Positions 1-6,101 of a stretch of DNA of 6,222 nt are shown here, one piece after another; within the stretch, counting starts at the first letter, position 1, and every line of letters begins with the position of its first letter. Both the position numbers and the translations under genes were made by a program. The notes under the pieces are model-generated. The model did no database searches, was not told where the DNA came from, and saw only the letters and a list, made by a program, of their open reading frames with translations. Origin of the DNA: an uncultured Ruminococcus sp. (GTDB lineage Bacteria; Bacillota; Clostridia; Oscillospirales; Ruminococcaceae). The DNA lies in contig CAMWUF010000070.1 of the NCBI GenBank assembly GCA_947177375.1, positions 1-6,222 of the forward strand. The letters run 5' to 3'.

Positions 1-623
1 CCTGTACTGGATTCAGAGCTATTGATTTTTCGATTTAATAAATTTTGAATTACATTCTGCATTTCTGGTTCTAACATGCTTTTTGTAAGTTCTGTAAACA
101 GCATGGGAGCAGGTTTTTTATATTGCAAAATCCAGCGACAAGCTAAAATTGGTCTTAATACATAGAAATATTTTTTTAATTTCACTTGATTACTTGTTAA
201 AAATTTCTGATAACTTGTTCTCGCAGTGTTTAAATAATGATAAACACCAGCCTTACAAGAAAAATAATTATTTATAATTTCTTGGTGATTCTGCCAAAAA
301 TCAGTTGTTTTGTAAACAATCGGAGATAAATTCCATTCAAACACAGTCGGATTAGAATTTTTTAATAAGCATAAAGCTTTTTTCAAATCCCAGCCATTAA
401 TATCAAATATTTCATCTAATTGCCAGTTTATCACATCAGAAACAGGATTTAATTTCAAATAATCCTGTTTTGTTCTGACATAAATAAATCTTACATCATA
501 GTCGCTGTTTGGGGAAGCAAATCCCCAAGCACGACTGCCAGATTCAACGGCATTTAAAATTTTCACATGTTCTTTTGATTCAATTTCAGAAATTTTTTCC
601 TGAATTAGTTTTTCAATTTGCAT
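1..623 (-). CDS. Predicted nucleotidyltransferase, YcgL/RlaP type (COG3541), 3' part cut by window edge
   Basis: This frame stays open from an ATG at 623 to the window edge (207 codons seen, no stop), so the C-terminus is missing. The protein begins MQIEKLIQEK. Residues 28-48 carry the polymerase-beta-type nucleotidyltransferase signature: G29-S30, then R31-A-W-G-F-A-S-P-N-S, then D41-Y-D43-V-R-F-I-Y. The GS and DxD residues are the NTP/Mg2+-binding elements of that fold. Further family-like blocks are DINGWDLKKAL (74-84), KNSNPTVFEW (88-97), SPIVY (100-104) and YVLRPILACRWI (154-165). This pattern fits PF10127 (Bacillus YcgL, the RNA-ligase-associated RlaP group). The family is thought to transfer a nucleotide to RNA or another acceptor, but its substrate is not established and cannot be read here. 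The start is fixed by an in-frame TGA three codons upstream (TGA TGT TTT ATG). The ribosome binding site is mediocre (AAGAGTGAT). It lies 28 nt after the TelA-tail ORF with no terminator between, so it is probably co-transcribed with yceG and telA. Family assignment is confident; role is unknown. Confidence 0.88.
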   Translation of the reverse strand, partial: MQIEKLIQEKISEIESKEHVKILNAVESGSRAWGFASPNSDYDVRFIYVRTKQDYLKLNPVSDVINWQLDEIFDINGWDLKKALCLLKNSNPTVFEWNLSPIVYKTTDFWQNHQEIINNYFSCKAGVYHYLNTARTSYQKFLTSNQVKLKKYFYVLRPILACRWILQYKKPAPMLFTELTKSMLEPEMQNVIQNLLNRKINSSESST

Positions 624-966
624 AAAACATCACTCTTATTTCTGATTATTTTTATTTTTTTCTTTTTCTTTTTTTGGGAACAGGATATTTTTTATTAAAA
701 TCATTTTTAATTGCCTGCAATCTAAGTTTATCATCTTTTCCCTTTTTATTAGAATCCGTTTCAATCTGTTGTAGTTCATCAATACCAGTTATAATAGTTT
801 GCCTAACATTTTCAAGCGTTTCAATCTTAATTGACCTGCCAGAAGCTAGTTTTTCCGTTATTTTTGCCTGATTAGCTGTATTCTTTGCATTACGCATTAA
901 TAATTCACTTGTTTTCTTTTCTAATTCTAATAAAGCCTGTTCTTGTGTTTTCTGACGCTTTAATAA
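621..966. repeat. Tandem segmental duplication, left copy
   Basis: This segment is homologous to 991-1318. It comprises the start region of the downstream gene (the exact 13-mer cataaaacatcac at 621-633), the short intergenic spacer, and the coding part for the TelA C-terminal 100 residues. The offset between the two copies is 370 bp at the 13-mer. Identity is highest in the block coding LRLQAIKNDFNKKY and lower elsewhere, so the duplication is not recent. The right-hand border is near codon 10 of the 113-aa ORF. Confidence 0.8.
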
Positions 967-993
967 TTTATCCATTAATTTTCTTAATTTCAT
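652..993 (-). CDS. Truncated TelA paralogue: duplicated C-terminal domain only (113 aa)
   Basis: This small intact ORF starts MKLRKLMDK and from residue 10 (LLKRQK) to the end aligns without gaps to residues 287-386 of the adjacent TelA protein, about 70 identical positions in 100 by eye count. It keeps the best-conserved tail elements: ELLMRNA, SIKIETLEN, GIDELQQIE and the basic LRLQAIKNDFNKKY. The N-terminal two thirds of TelA are absent. The first nine residues have no match in TelA but resemble the start of the downstream nucleotidyltransferase. An in-frame TGA three codons before the ATG fixes the start. The Shine-Dalgarno is weak (GTGAT, 5 nt from ATG). The protein should be helical, cytoplasmic and highly basic at its end (PKKRKRKK, coded by an A-rich tract). 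It sits 22 nt after telA in the same apparent operon. It could be a decaying remnant, but the frame is intact and one block shows only synonymous differences, so I favour an expressed protein, perhaps a partner or modulator of TelA. The function is inference. Confidence 0.75.
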   Translation of the reverse strand: MKLRKLMDKLLKRQKTQEQALLELEKKTSELLMRNAKNTANQAKITEKLASGRSIKIETLENVRQTIITGIDELQQIETDSNKKGKDDKLRLQAIKNDFNKKYPVPKKRKRKK

Positions 994-1318
994 AAAACAT
1001 CACACTTGTTTTTTATTATTTTTTATTTGGCACGTGATATTTTTTATTAAAGTCATTTTTAATAGCTTGCAATCTGAGCTTATCATCTTCACGTTTTTTA
1101 TGGGCATCCGCTTCAATCTGTTGGACTTCGTCAATACCAGTTGTAATGGTTTTCCAGGCATTTTCCAGCGTTTCAATCTGAATCGAACTGCCAGACGCCA
1201 TTCTTGCAGTCATCTTTGCTTGGTCAACTGTACTTTGTGCATTACGCATTAATAATTCATTGGTTTTGGCATCTAATTCAGACATAGCTTGTGCCTGAAT
1301 TTTCTGACGTTTTAATAA
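991..1318. repeat. Tandem segmental duplication, right (probable parental) copy
   Basis: This is the partner of 621-966. It holds the 3' third of the full-length telA gene (codon 287 to stop), the 22-nt spacer, and the same cataaaacatcac 13-mer at the start codon of the next ORF. It is taken as parental because the full TelA frame runs through it. The start region at 991-993 belongs to the small ORF, as expected for a tandem duplication whose junction lies inside that ORF. Confidence 0.8.
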
Positions 1319-2176
1319 AATTGCCTGTGCCAAAGCCTGCTTAAATACAGGCAGTGTAATAATAATAGCTGATTCCATTTTGCGATATAAATTATAATTA
1401 CTGAATTCCATCGTTTTCAGCATAGGAATACTTTCCATAGCAACAATTTCAGCTGTTCTTAAATCCTGTACACGTTGTTCTAACAAAGCAAGTGCATTTT
1501 GATAAGATTGCAATTGGAAACGCAATTCTTGATTGCCTGTAGCATCTATTTCGGCTTGTGTTTCGTCAATTGCTGCTTGAATTTCTTTGCAACCTTGGTC
1601 ACCAGCATAAATATATTTTTCTAATTCATGATAAAATTCTACATTGGATTCAAATAATGTGCTTAATTTACGATTGGATTGCTTAATTTCCTCTTGGAAT
1701 TTTCTCAGCTCCACATAAATTTTATCAATTTCGCTACCCATAGAATTATATTTTTTCAAAACTTTTTCAATTTGTGCCTGTGCTTTGTTAAATAATTTCT
1801 GTAAGCCTTTTGGTTCTTTTAATTCATCAATATCAAATTGGTCCATGATTCTGGAAAGTGCTTTCAGCATTTCACTGGATTCATTAATTTGATTGAAACT
1901 CATATTGCTTAACACTGCATCAGACGCTTTTGAAACTGCTTCAGCAGATTCTGAACCGAATGAAACAATAGAATCCATGTCATCAATAGAAATTTGACTT
2001 GTGAGTTGGTCAATTTCCTGCATATCCATAGCCTGAATCACTTGTTGTTGGTCTTGCACAATATCATATTGTTGCACAGGCTGAATATCTGTAATCTGTG
2101 TTGCCACTGGTTGTGCAGTAATCACTGGATTTGTTGTATCATCGTCACGCTTGGGGTGTCTTAAATTAATCGCCAT
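1016..2176 (-). CDS. telA: Toxic anion resistance protein, TelA/YceH family
   Basis: A 386-residue cytoplasmic, mostly helical protein of the TelA family (PF05816, COG3853), near the family's usual length. Members are linked genetically to tellurite and toxic-anion tolerance and cell-envelope stress, but no biochemical activity is firmly established. Visible parts in order: a Gln-rich disordered N-terminus (about 20-50); a helical block with IVSFGSESAEAVSKASDAVL (70-89), a common TelA pattern; a coiled-coil-like stretch (about 128-190); a second helical stretch (about 195-240); the core IPMLKTMEFSNYNLYRKME (250-268) then ITLPVFKQALAQA (273-285), matching the family's TiPlWk-type block; and the C-terminal TNELLMRNA...SIQIETLENAW...GIDEVQQIEADAHKK. 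No membrane segment is seen. The ATG is 5 nt beyond the yceG stop, with an AGAGGT ribosome binding site overlapping that stop, which predicts translational coupling. The yceG-telA order matches Bacillus yceG-yceH. The last 100 codons are duplicated in the next ORF. Confidence 0.93.
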   Translation of the reverse strand: MAINLRHPKRDDDTTNPVITAQPVATQITDIQPVQQYDIVQDQQQVIQAMDMQEIDQLTSQISIDDMDSIVSFGSESAEAVSKASDAVLSNMSFNQINESSEMLKALSRIMDQFDIDELKEPKGLQKLFNKAQAQIEKVLKKYNSMGSEIDKIYVELRKFQEEIKQSNRKLSTLFESNVEFYHELEKYIYAGDQGCKEIQAAIDETQAEIDATGNQELRFQLQSYQNALALLEQRVQDLRTAEIVAMESIPMLKTMEFSNYNLYRKMESAIIITLPVFKQALAQAILLKRQKIQAQAMSELDAKTNELLMRNAQSTVDQAKMTARMASGSSIQIETLENAWKTITTGIDEVQQIEADAHKKREDDKLRLQAIKNDFNKKYHVPNKK

Positions 2177-2181
2177 AAAAA

Positions 2182-4458
2182 TTACCTCTTTTTTCTAAAA
2201 AAATTCCCGAATGGGTTAGATTTCACTTGTTTGCCCGCATATCTTCTTAAATCTGGCGGACGTAAGTCATATAAATATTGTCCGATTTGATGTTCTTCCA
2301 TTTCAAGTTTTTGAAAATATTTTTCAACACTTTGATAGCCTGTTGGCACAAGAAATAAAATATCAAAGCCAATCAAATGTAAAAATGCCATAATAATACT
2401 ATCTTCCAGAGACATCATTTTTTCATTGGCAAGAATATAAATTAATTTTGGATTTTTTTTGGTAAAATCAAATTTCTGAATTTCACGAACGATACTAATA
2501 TCCAAATGTAAAATCGTTGCAAGAATATCATATTCCGTGCCATTTTCATAAGTACCTTTAATGATTTTCTGGTCAAGCAGGAGCTGTAATTTATCCAGCA
2601 TATGTTCCTGTATTTCAGGTCTTAAAAATCCATAAGCATAATATCTGTCAGCTTTAATTTTATCTCTTTCGAGTTTTCCACGAATTAAAAAATCAACAAT
2701 CCGTGGTTTCATAGGCATATTTGCATTTGGCTGACGAAACGGCGGTCTGTAAATAACATAAGGTGATTCTGCCATAAGTGCTTTTACAGAATCCCAATAG
2801 GCATGCACATCACCATCTTTGACACCACAAATTTTCGCCCAAAGCACAGGAATTTGAACAGTTTGATTGATAATTTCAAAATTAGGACGAAAACTCACAT
2901 CTTCCCGCCAGTATAAAGCAATTTCTTCATAAGTTGTTCTAAGTGTGAGAATATCCGCTTTTTGATATTGCTGATTGCGATAAATACCAGAATCCTGATA
3001 TAAAAGTGTATCTAATTCACGTTCTGCATGATAAGCCATTGTGCCGACACGAATTTCAGAAAGTTCTCTTGGAAAATTTTTTAACACAAGACTATCAGGC
3101 AAATGCTGTTCATAAAGCAAATCATCTTGTAAACTACATGTTTGATTTAAATCTGGTGTTAAAATTAAAATATCAATTGGCAATCTTCCCAAGAATTTAA
3201 AAAACATTGCTTCTTTTTCGTTCTGACAGCCTCCTAAATAAATCAAACAACTAATCTCTGGAAGTTTCCAATTTTGCAATAATACAGATTCATGCCGTCT
3301 CAGCCAGCATAACAGGCAAATGCCATAATTCATGAGTTTATTTAAATTCATGCCTGTTTTTTTAGATTCTTCCAGCATAATATCTACAAAATTTTTAATT
3401 AATATTCTTTGGAGCTGTAAATTGGATTTATATTTTAAATTACATGCCAAATCTTGAATCAAGTCTTCTGGTTTCATAGCATTTCTTCTTTGAATCATAG
3501 AAACTTCGCTTGCATCTGGCTGTGCAAGCGGGGTATCCAACACAACAATACGTCTGCCTGCATTTTTCAAATCAGAATAGACATGATATAATTTACTAGC
3601 ATATGCTTGTTTATCTTCTACACCAGATACCCGACAATAGCAATTATAAAAAAATCTTGTATCTTGTCCACGTTGAGCAGGAGCTTTGCGAATATCTTCA
3701 AAAATATCACCAGAAATCCAAGCATTTGTGCAATTTGTAATGTCGGGTAAATCGCCATATAATCTTTTTTGTGTTAATTCTTGCTGTAAATCCTGACGGA
3801 TTTGTTTTAAACAAAATCCCTCTGGAAATGCTGTCATATTAGGCAAAATTAATTTTTCTGATAATTCAGACTGTGCATCTAATTTTAAATAATTGCTATC
3901 GCCTTGATATTGCAATAATACAACATCACTGCCTGCATGTGCCAACACAGAAATTAATAATAATTCATGATTGCTGATATTGCCTTCATAAAGAATTTTC
4001 GGAACTTGTTTATTTCCTAATTGGCTTGTAATGCGTTCAAATTTATAATATAACCAACACATGAATTTCATATAGATATTTTTTAAAATACTTTCTGATT
4101 TTCCTGCTTTTTTTAAATTTTCCAGTGTCACATAAATTGAAGAAGCAACCGCATTACATTGTGTGGGATTCATTCTTGGCAGCCATTTTCTTAAATTATT
4201 TTGAATAAAACTTTCTTGCATTTGAAAATAAGTTCCCATAGTTTCTTGATAATAAGCAAGATTTTGATTGGTTGGATTAGAAATACCACCCTCAATTACA
4301 ACGCCATTTTTTCTAGCCATATCATAATATTTTTTAATAAAATCATTAATTTCAGCATTCAAGCCGTTAATTCTATAAAAATAAATGCCTTTTGGAGAAC
4401 GATTATTACCATCTCTAAAAAAATCTTCTAAATTCAAAATTTTCTGATGTGCAAGCAT
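2182..4458 (-). CDS. yceG: YceG family protein of the Ter/TelA stress module (YceG_bac)
   Basis: A 758-residue cytoplasmic protein with no signal peptide or clear membrane segment. I assign it to the Bacillus YceG family (PF14266), described as a component of a biosynthetic module linked to TerD/TerC/TelA; it is unrelated to E. coli YceG (MltG). Family-like blocks are AYHAERELDTLLYQDSGIYR (475-494), LRTTYEEIALYW (506-517), SPYVIYRPPFRQPNANMP (565-582), VPTGYQSVEKYF (704-715) and HQIGQYLYDLRPPDL (723-737). The biochemical activity is unknown. Internally it seems to repeat: a 'GV-D...' element at 25-62, 273-318 and 537-581, each followed about 80-90 residues later by a 'P-K-I-x-Y...G-D-hhhL-P' element at 153-217, 400-465 and 670-737. 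The Bacillus protein as I recall it is near 540 residues, so this one carries about 200 more, probably an N-terminal unit. The start is supported by an in-frame TAG two codons upstream and an AGGAAGTGA ribosome binding site. It leads the four-gene unit, and telA follows 5 nt later. The C-terminus is basic (NFFRKKR). Confidence 0.87.
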   Translation of the reverse strand: MLAHQKILNLEDFFRDGNNRSPKGIYFYRINGLNAEINDFIKKYYDMARKNGVVIEGGISNPTNQNLAYYQETMGTYFQMQESFIQNNLRKWLPRMNPTQCNAVASSIYVTLENLKKAGKSESILKNIYMKFMCWLYYKFERITSQLGNKQVPKILYEGNISNHELLLISVLAHAGSDVVLLQYQGDSNYLKLDAQSELSEKLILPNMTAFPEGFCLKQIRQDLQQELTQKRLYGDLPDITNCTNAWISGDIFEDIRKAPAQRGQDTRFFYNCYCRVSGVEDKQAYASKLYHVYSDLKNAGRRIVVLDTPLAQPDASEVSMIQRRNAMKPEDLIQDLACNLKYKSNLQLQRILIKNFVDIMLEESKKTGMNLNKLMNYGICLLCWLRRHESVLLQNWKLPEISCLIYLGGCQNEKEAMFFKFLGRLPIDILILTPDLNQTCSLQDDLLYEQHLPDSLVLKNFPRELSEIRVGTMAYHAERELDTLLYQDSGIYRNQQYQKADILTLRTTYEEIALYWREDVSFRPNFEIINQTVQIPVLWAKICGVKDGDVHAYWDSVKALMAESPYVIYRPPFRQPNANMPMKPRIVDFLIRGKLERDKIKADRYYAYGFLRPEIQEHMLDKLQLLLDQKIIKGTYENGTEYDILATILHLDISIVREIQKFDFTKKNPKLIYILANEKMMSLEDSIIMAFLHLIGFDILFLVPTGYQSVEKYFQKLEMEEHQIGQYLYDLRPPDLRRYAGKQVKSNPFGNFFRKKR
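2184..2189 (-). promoter_or_regulatory. Ribosome binding site of telA, overlapping the yceG stop
   Basis: Reading on the minus strand, AGAGGT shares a base with the yceG TAA stop (2182-2184), and its GAGG core is 8 nt from the telA ATG. Placing the signal inside the end of yceG suggests that ribosomes finishing yceG can re-initiate on telA, which would hold the two proteins at a coupled ratio. Confidence 0.75.
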
Positions 4459-4468
4459 GTTAATCTAT

Positions 4469-4477
4469 TCACTTCCT
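4469..4477 (-). promoter_or_regulatory. Ribosome binding site of yceG
   Basis: AGGAAGTGA on the minus strand matches eight of nine bases of the ideal AGGAGGTGA and ends 10 nt before the ATG at 4458. It decides the start together with the in-frame TAG just upstream of the ATG. Confidence 0.75.
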
Positions 4478-4502
4478 GACTATAAAAAACTATCTGATTA
4501 TT

Positions 4503-4531
4503 ATTTTATCACAGATTAAAAATTTTGTCAA
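4503..4531 (-). promoter_or_regulatory. Sigma-A-type promoter of the yceG-telA operon
   Basis: On the minus strand there is a perfect -35 TTGACA (4526-4531), a 17-nt spacer and a -10 TAAAAT (4503-4508) preceded by TGA, an extended -10. Transcription would start near 4496, giving a leader of about 38 nt before the yceG ATG. I see no obvious operator or leader hairpin. The good match to consensus suggests substantial basal expression rather than expression that strictly needs an alternative sigma factor, although TelA-type modules in Bacillus respond to envelope stress. Confidence 0.8.
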
Positions 4532-4564
4532 CAAAAATTTTAGCACTAGGCAAAAACCAATTTT

Positions 4565-4609
4565 AATAAAAAATAACCACTCCCTGCTTTTTACATTTTG
4601 GGAGCGGTT
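4565..4609 (-). terminator. Intrinsic terminator after the carboxypeptidase-family gene
   Basis: On the minus strand, AACCGCTCCC (4609-4600) pairs with GGGAGTGGTT (4584-4575) as a 10-bp stem with one G-U wobble and a 15-nt loop, followed by ATTTTTTATT. It begins 6 nt after the stop codon at 4616. On the plus strand the wobble becomes an A-C mismatch, so it works better for the minus strand. It insulates the upstream gene from the yceG operon promoter that follows. Confidence 0.9.
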
Positions 4610-4615
4610 TTAAAA

Positions 4616-6052
4616 TTATTTTTTCTTTTTATTTTTACTATTTTCTTTTGTTGCTTCTTTTTTGATTGCAGAAGCTTTTGGTTTCAAATGCACTGGTGCA
4701 TGTGTTTGAGCTTTTTGCTTATGAACAGCTTGTGCATAGAAACATAAGGCAATATAAACTGCACAGATTAGAACACTTAAAAAAATGGCTCTTGTCAACC
4801 AAGGTGTATCAGGGAAATGCTTTGCTAAAGTAATATAATATTTTTTCTTAGATAATTCTACAGAACTTGTTGCAACTAAATCAATTGTTGTTAATTCCTG
4901 ACCAGAATATTTCAGTGTAACAGTACCTAATTTTTGCCCTTCCTGCACAGGTGCAGAAATATTATTTTCTAATTTAATATCTTGTGCAATCGCATTGCTA
5001 TCAGCTCCGTCATACCAGAGCATCATATAAGATTTTGCTGGTTTTACTAGTACATAGTCAGCATTTTCACCATTTTGTACAGCAATCTGTCCTAATTCTG
5101 TATTTTCACTTAATACTGTCTGATAGGTGAAATCAGAAAATGCCCATTCTAACAGAGCTGTTGCATCTTCGATATGATAAAATTTTAAATTTCCCTCACT
5201 ATCGTTGAATGGTGCAGATAATAATATAATTAAATACGTACTGCCGTCTTTTGTGCCTTGACAAATAATACTACGTCCTTGTTGATTTAAATTTGCTGTT
5301 TTAATGCCTTTTACACCACTGACATAATATTCTGTATTTTCTTGCACCATGCTATTGGAATGTGTCCAAATCCATTCATCCATATTATGCCGTTCTGTAT
5401 TTGGTGTCGTTGGTGCATAAGATGCGGCGGACGCAAAATTAATAAATTTGCCAACAGTGAGTGCATATTGTGTAATTTTTGCCATATCATTTGCAGTTGT
5501 TTTCTGTGCAGGGTCATAAATACCTGTAACATTTGTAAAATTTGTATTTGTACAGCCTAGTTCCTGTGCTTTTGTGTTCATCATGTCAACAAAACCTGCA
5601 ACACTACCATTGCCAAATTGATTTGCTAACATAACAGAGGCTTCACAAGATGAAGTCAACATCATAGCATATAATAATTCTTCGACTGTTAAAATATCAC
5701 CGTCATAAATATCTGCATAACGCAAATCTTCAGGGTATTCTGTCTGTTGATAACGCTGAATTAGTTCAGAATCACAAGTGATTTGCATTTTCAAATCGGA
5801 ACAGTTTTCTAATACCAGCACAGCTTCCATAATTTGTACCAAAGACCCTGTCATATATTGCGTATCTGGATTTTTTTCATATAGAATATTTCCAGTATCT
5901 GTATTAATTAATAACCCTGCATTACTATTAATTTCAAAATTTGGTGTAAATGCAACTGCTTTGCTGTTTAATGCTGTACAGAAACAAGTACAAAAACAAC
6001 AAATTATTATCATTGACAGAAAGATAGATAACAATTTTTTTATTTTTTTCAT
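4616..6052 (-). CDS. D-alanyl-D-alanine carboxypeptidase (peptidase S11) homologue with degenerate active site
   Basis: A 478-residue DacA/DacF-type low-molecular-weight PBP homologue. Order: Lys-rich n-region and a Cys-rich signal peptide (1-34, probable cleavage after AVA); transpeptidase-like domain (about 40-282) with AGLLINTDTGNILYEKN, GNGSVAGFVDMMNTKAQELG and GVKGIKTANLNQQGRSI; PBP5-type C-terminal beta domain (about 310-400) with ISAPVQEGQKLGTV; one membrane helix (about 419-442); Lys-rich cytoplasmic tail. Active enzymes trim the terminal D-Ala of peptidoglycan stem peptides outside the membrane. Here the SxxK motif reads S70-L-V-Q73 (general-base Lys lost), SxN reads S134-S-C136 and KTG reads K251-T-A253. 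Three independent changes in an otherwise intact frame argue against sequencing error. The protein is probably inactive, or active only in a non-standard way, and may bind muropeptides or other PBPs. The start is the ATG at 6052, 7 nt after a perfect AGGAGG. The longer frame beginning with TTG at 6130 is rejected because that TTG is the first three bases of the -35 box. It forms its own unit, with a promoter upstream and a terminator downstream. Confidence 0.9.
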   Translation of the reverse strand: MKKIKKLLSIFLSMIIICCFCTCFCTALNSKAVAFTPNFEINSNAGLLINTDTGNILYEKNPDTQYMTGSLVQIMEAVLVLENCSDLKMQITCDSELIQRYQQTEYPEDLRYADIYDGDILTVEELLYAMMLTSSCEASVMLANQFGNGSVAGFVDMMNTKAQELGCTNTNFTNVTGIYDPAQKTTANDMAKITQYALTVGKFINFASAASYAPTTPNTERHNMDEWIWTHSNSMVQENTEYYVSGVKGIKTANLNQQGRSIICQGTKDGSTYLIILLSAPFNDSEGNLKFYHIEDATALLEWAFSDFTYQTVLSENTELGQIAVQNGENADYVLVKPAKSYMMLWYDGADSNAIAQDIKLENNISAPVQEGQKLGTVTLKYSGQELTTIDLVATSSVELSKKKYYITLAKHFPDTPWLTRAIFLSVLICAVYIALCFYAQAVHKQKAQTHAPVHLKPKASAIKKEATKENSKNKKKK

Positions 6053-6059
6053 GCGATTT

Positions 6060-6065
6060 CCTCCT
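6060..6065 (-). promoter_or_regulatory. Ribosome binding site deciding the carboxypeptidase-homologue start
   Basis: A perfect AGGAGG on the minus strand ends 7 nt before the ATG at 6052. No comparable signal precedes the upstream alternative start, so translation should begin with MKKIKKLLS, directly at a classical signal-peptide n-region. Confidence 0.92.
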
Positions 6066-6101
6066 GATTTTATAAAATAAACTAAATTTTTGATTATTTT
6101 T

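Noticed and set aside
654..677. A-rich tract at the end of the small ORF as a programmed frameshift site
   Set aside because: The tract codes for the KKRKRKK tail just before the stop, and the alternative frames give no homologous continuation, so slippage would have no visible product.
674..1252. Plus-strand frames opposite the TelA repeats (674-871 and 1034-1252)
   Set aside because: Both are antisense shadows of the duplicated segment; they appear in matching positions only because the underlying sequence is duplicated.
3006..4431. Plus-strand frames opposite yceG (3006-3200 and 4201-4431) and one opposite the signal-peptide region (5778-6080)
   Set aside because: They have no ribosome binding sites, no domain signal, and full overlap with strongly supported minus-strand genes.
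5311..5532. Minus-strand 73-aa frame inside the carboxypeptidase homologue
   Set aside because: It is an out-of-frame shadow of the real gene with no start signal and no recognisable composition.
5342..5560. Plus-strand Cys-rich 72-aa frame antisense to the carboxypeptidase homologue
   Set aside because: It lies wholly opposite a well-supported coding region, has no ribosome binding site, and its Cys richness arises from the complement of ACA/GCA-rich codons.
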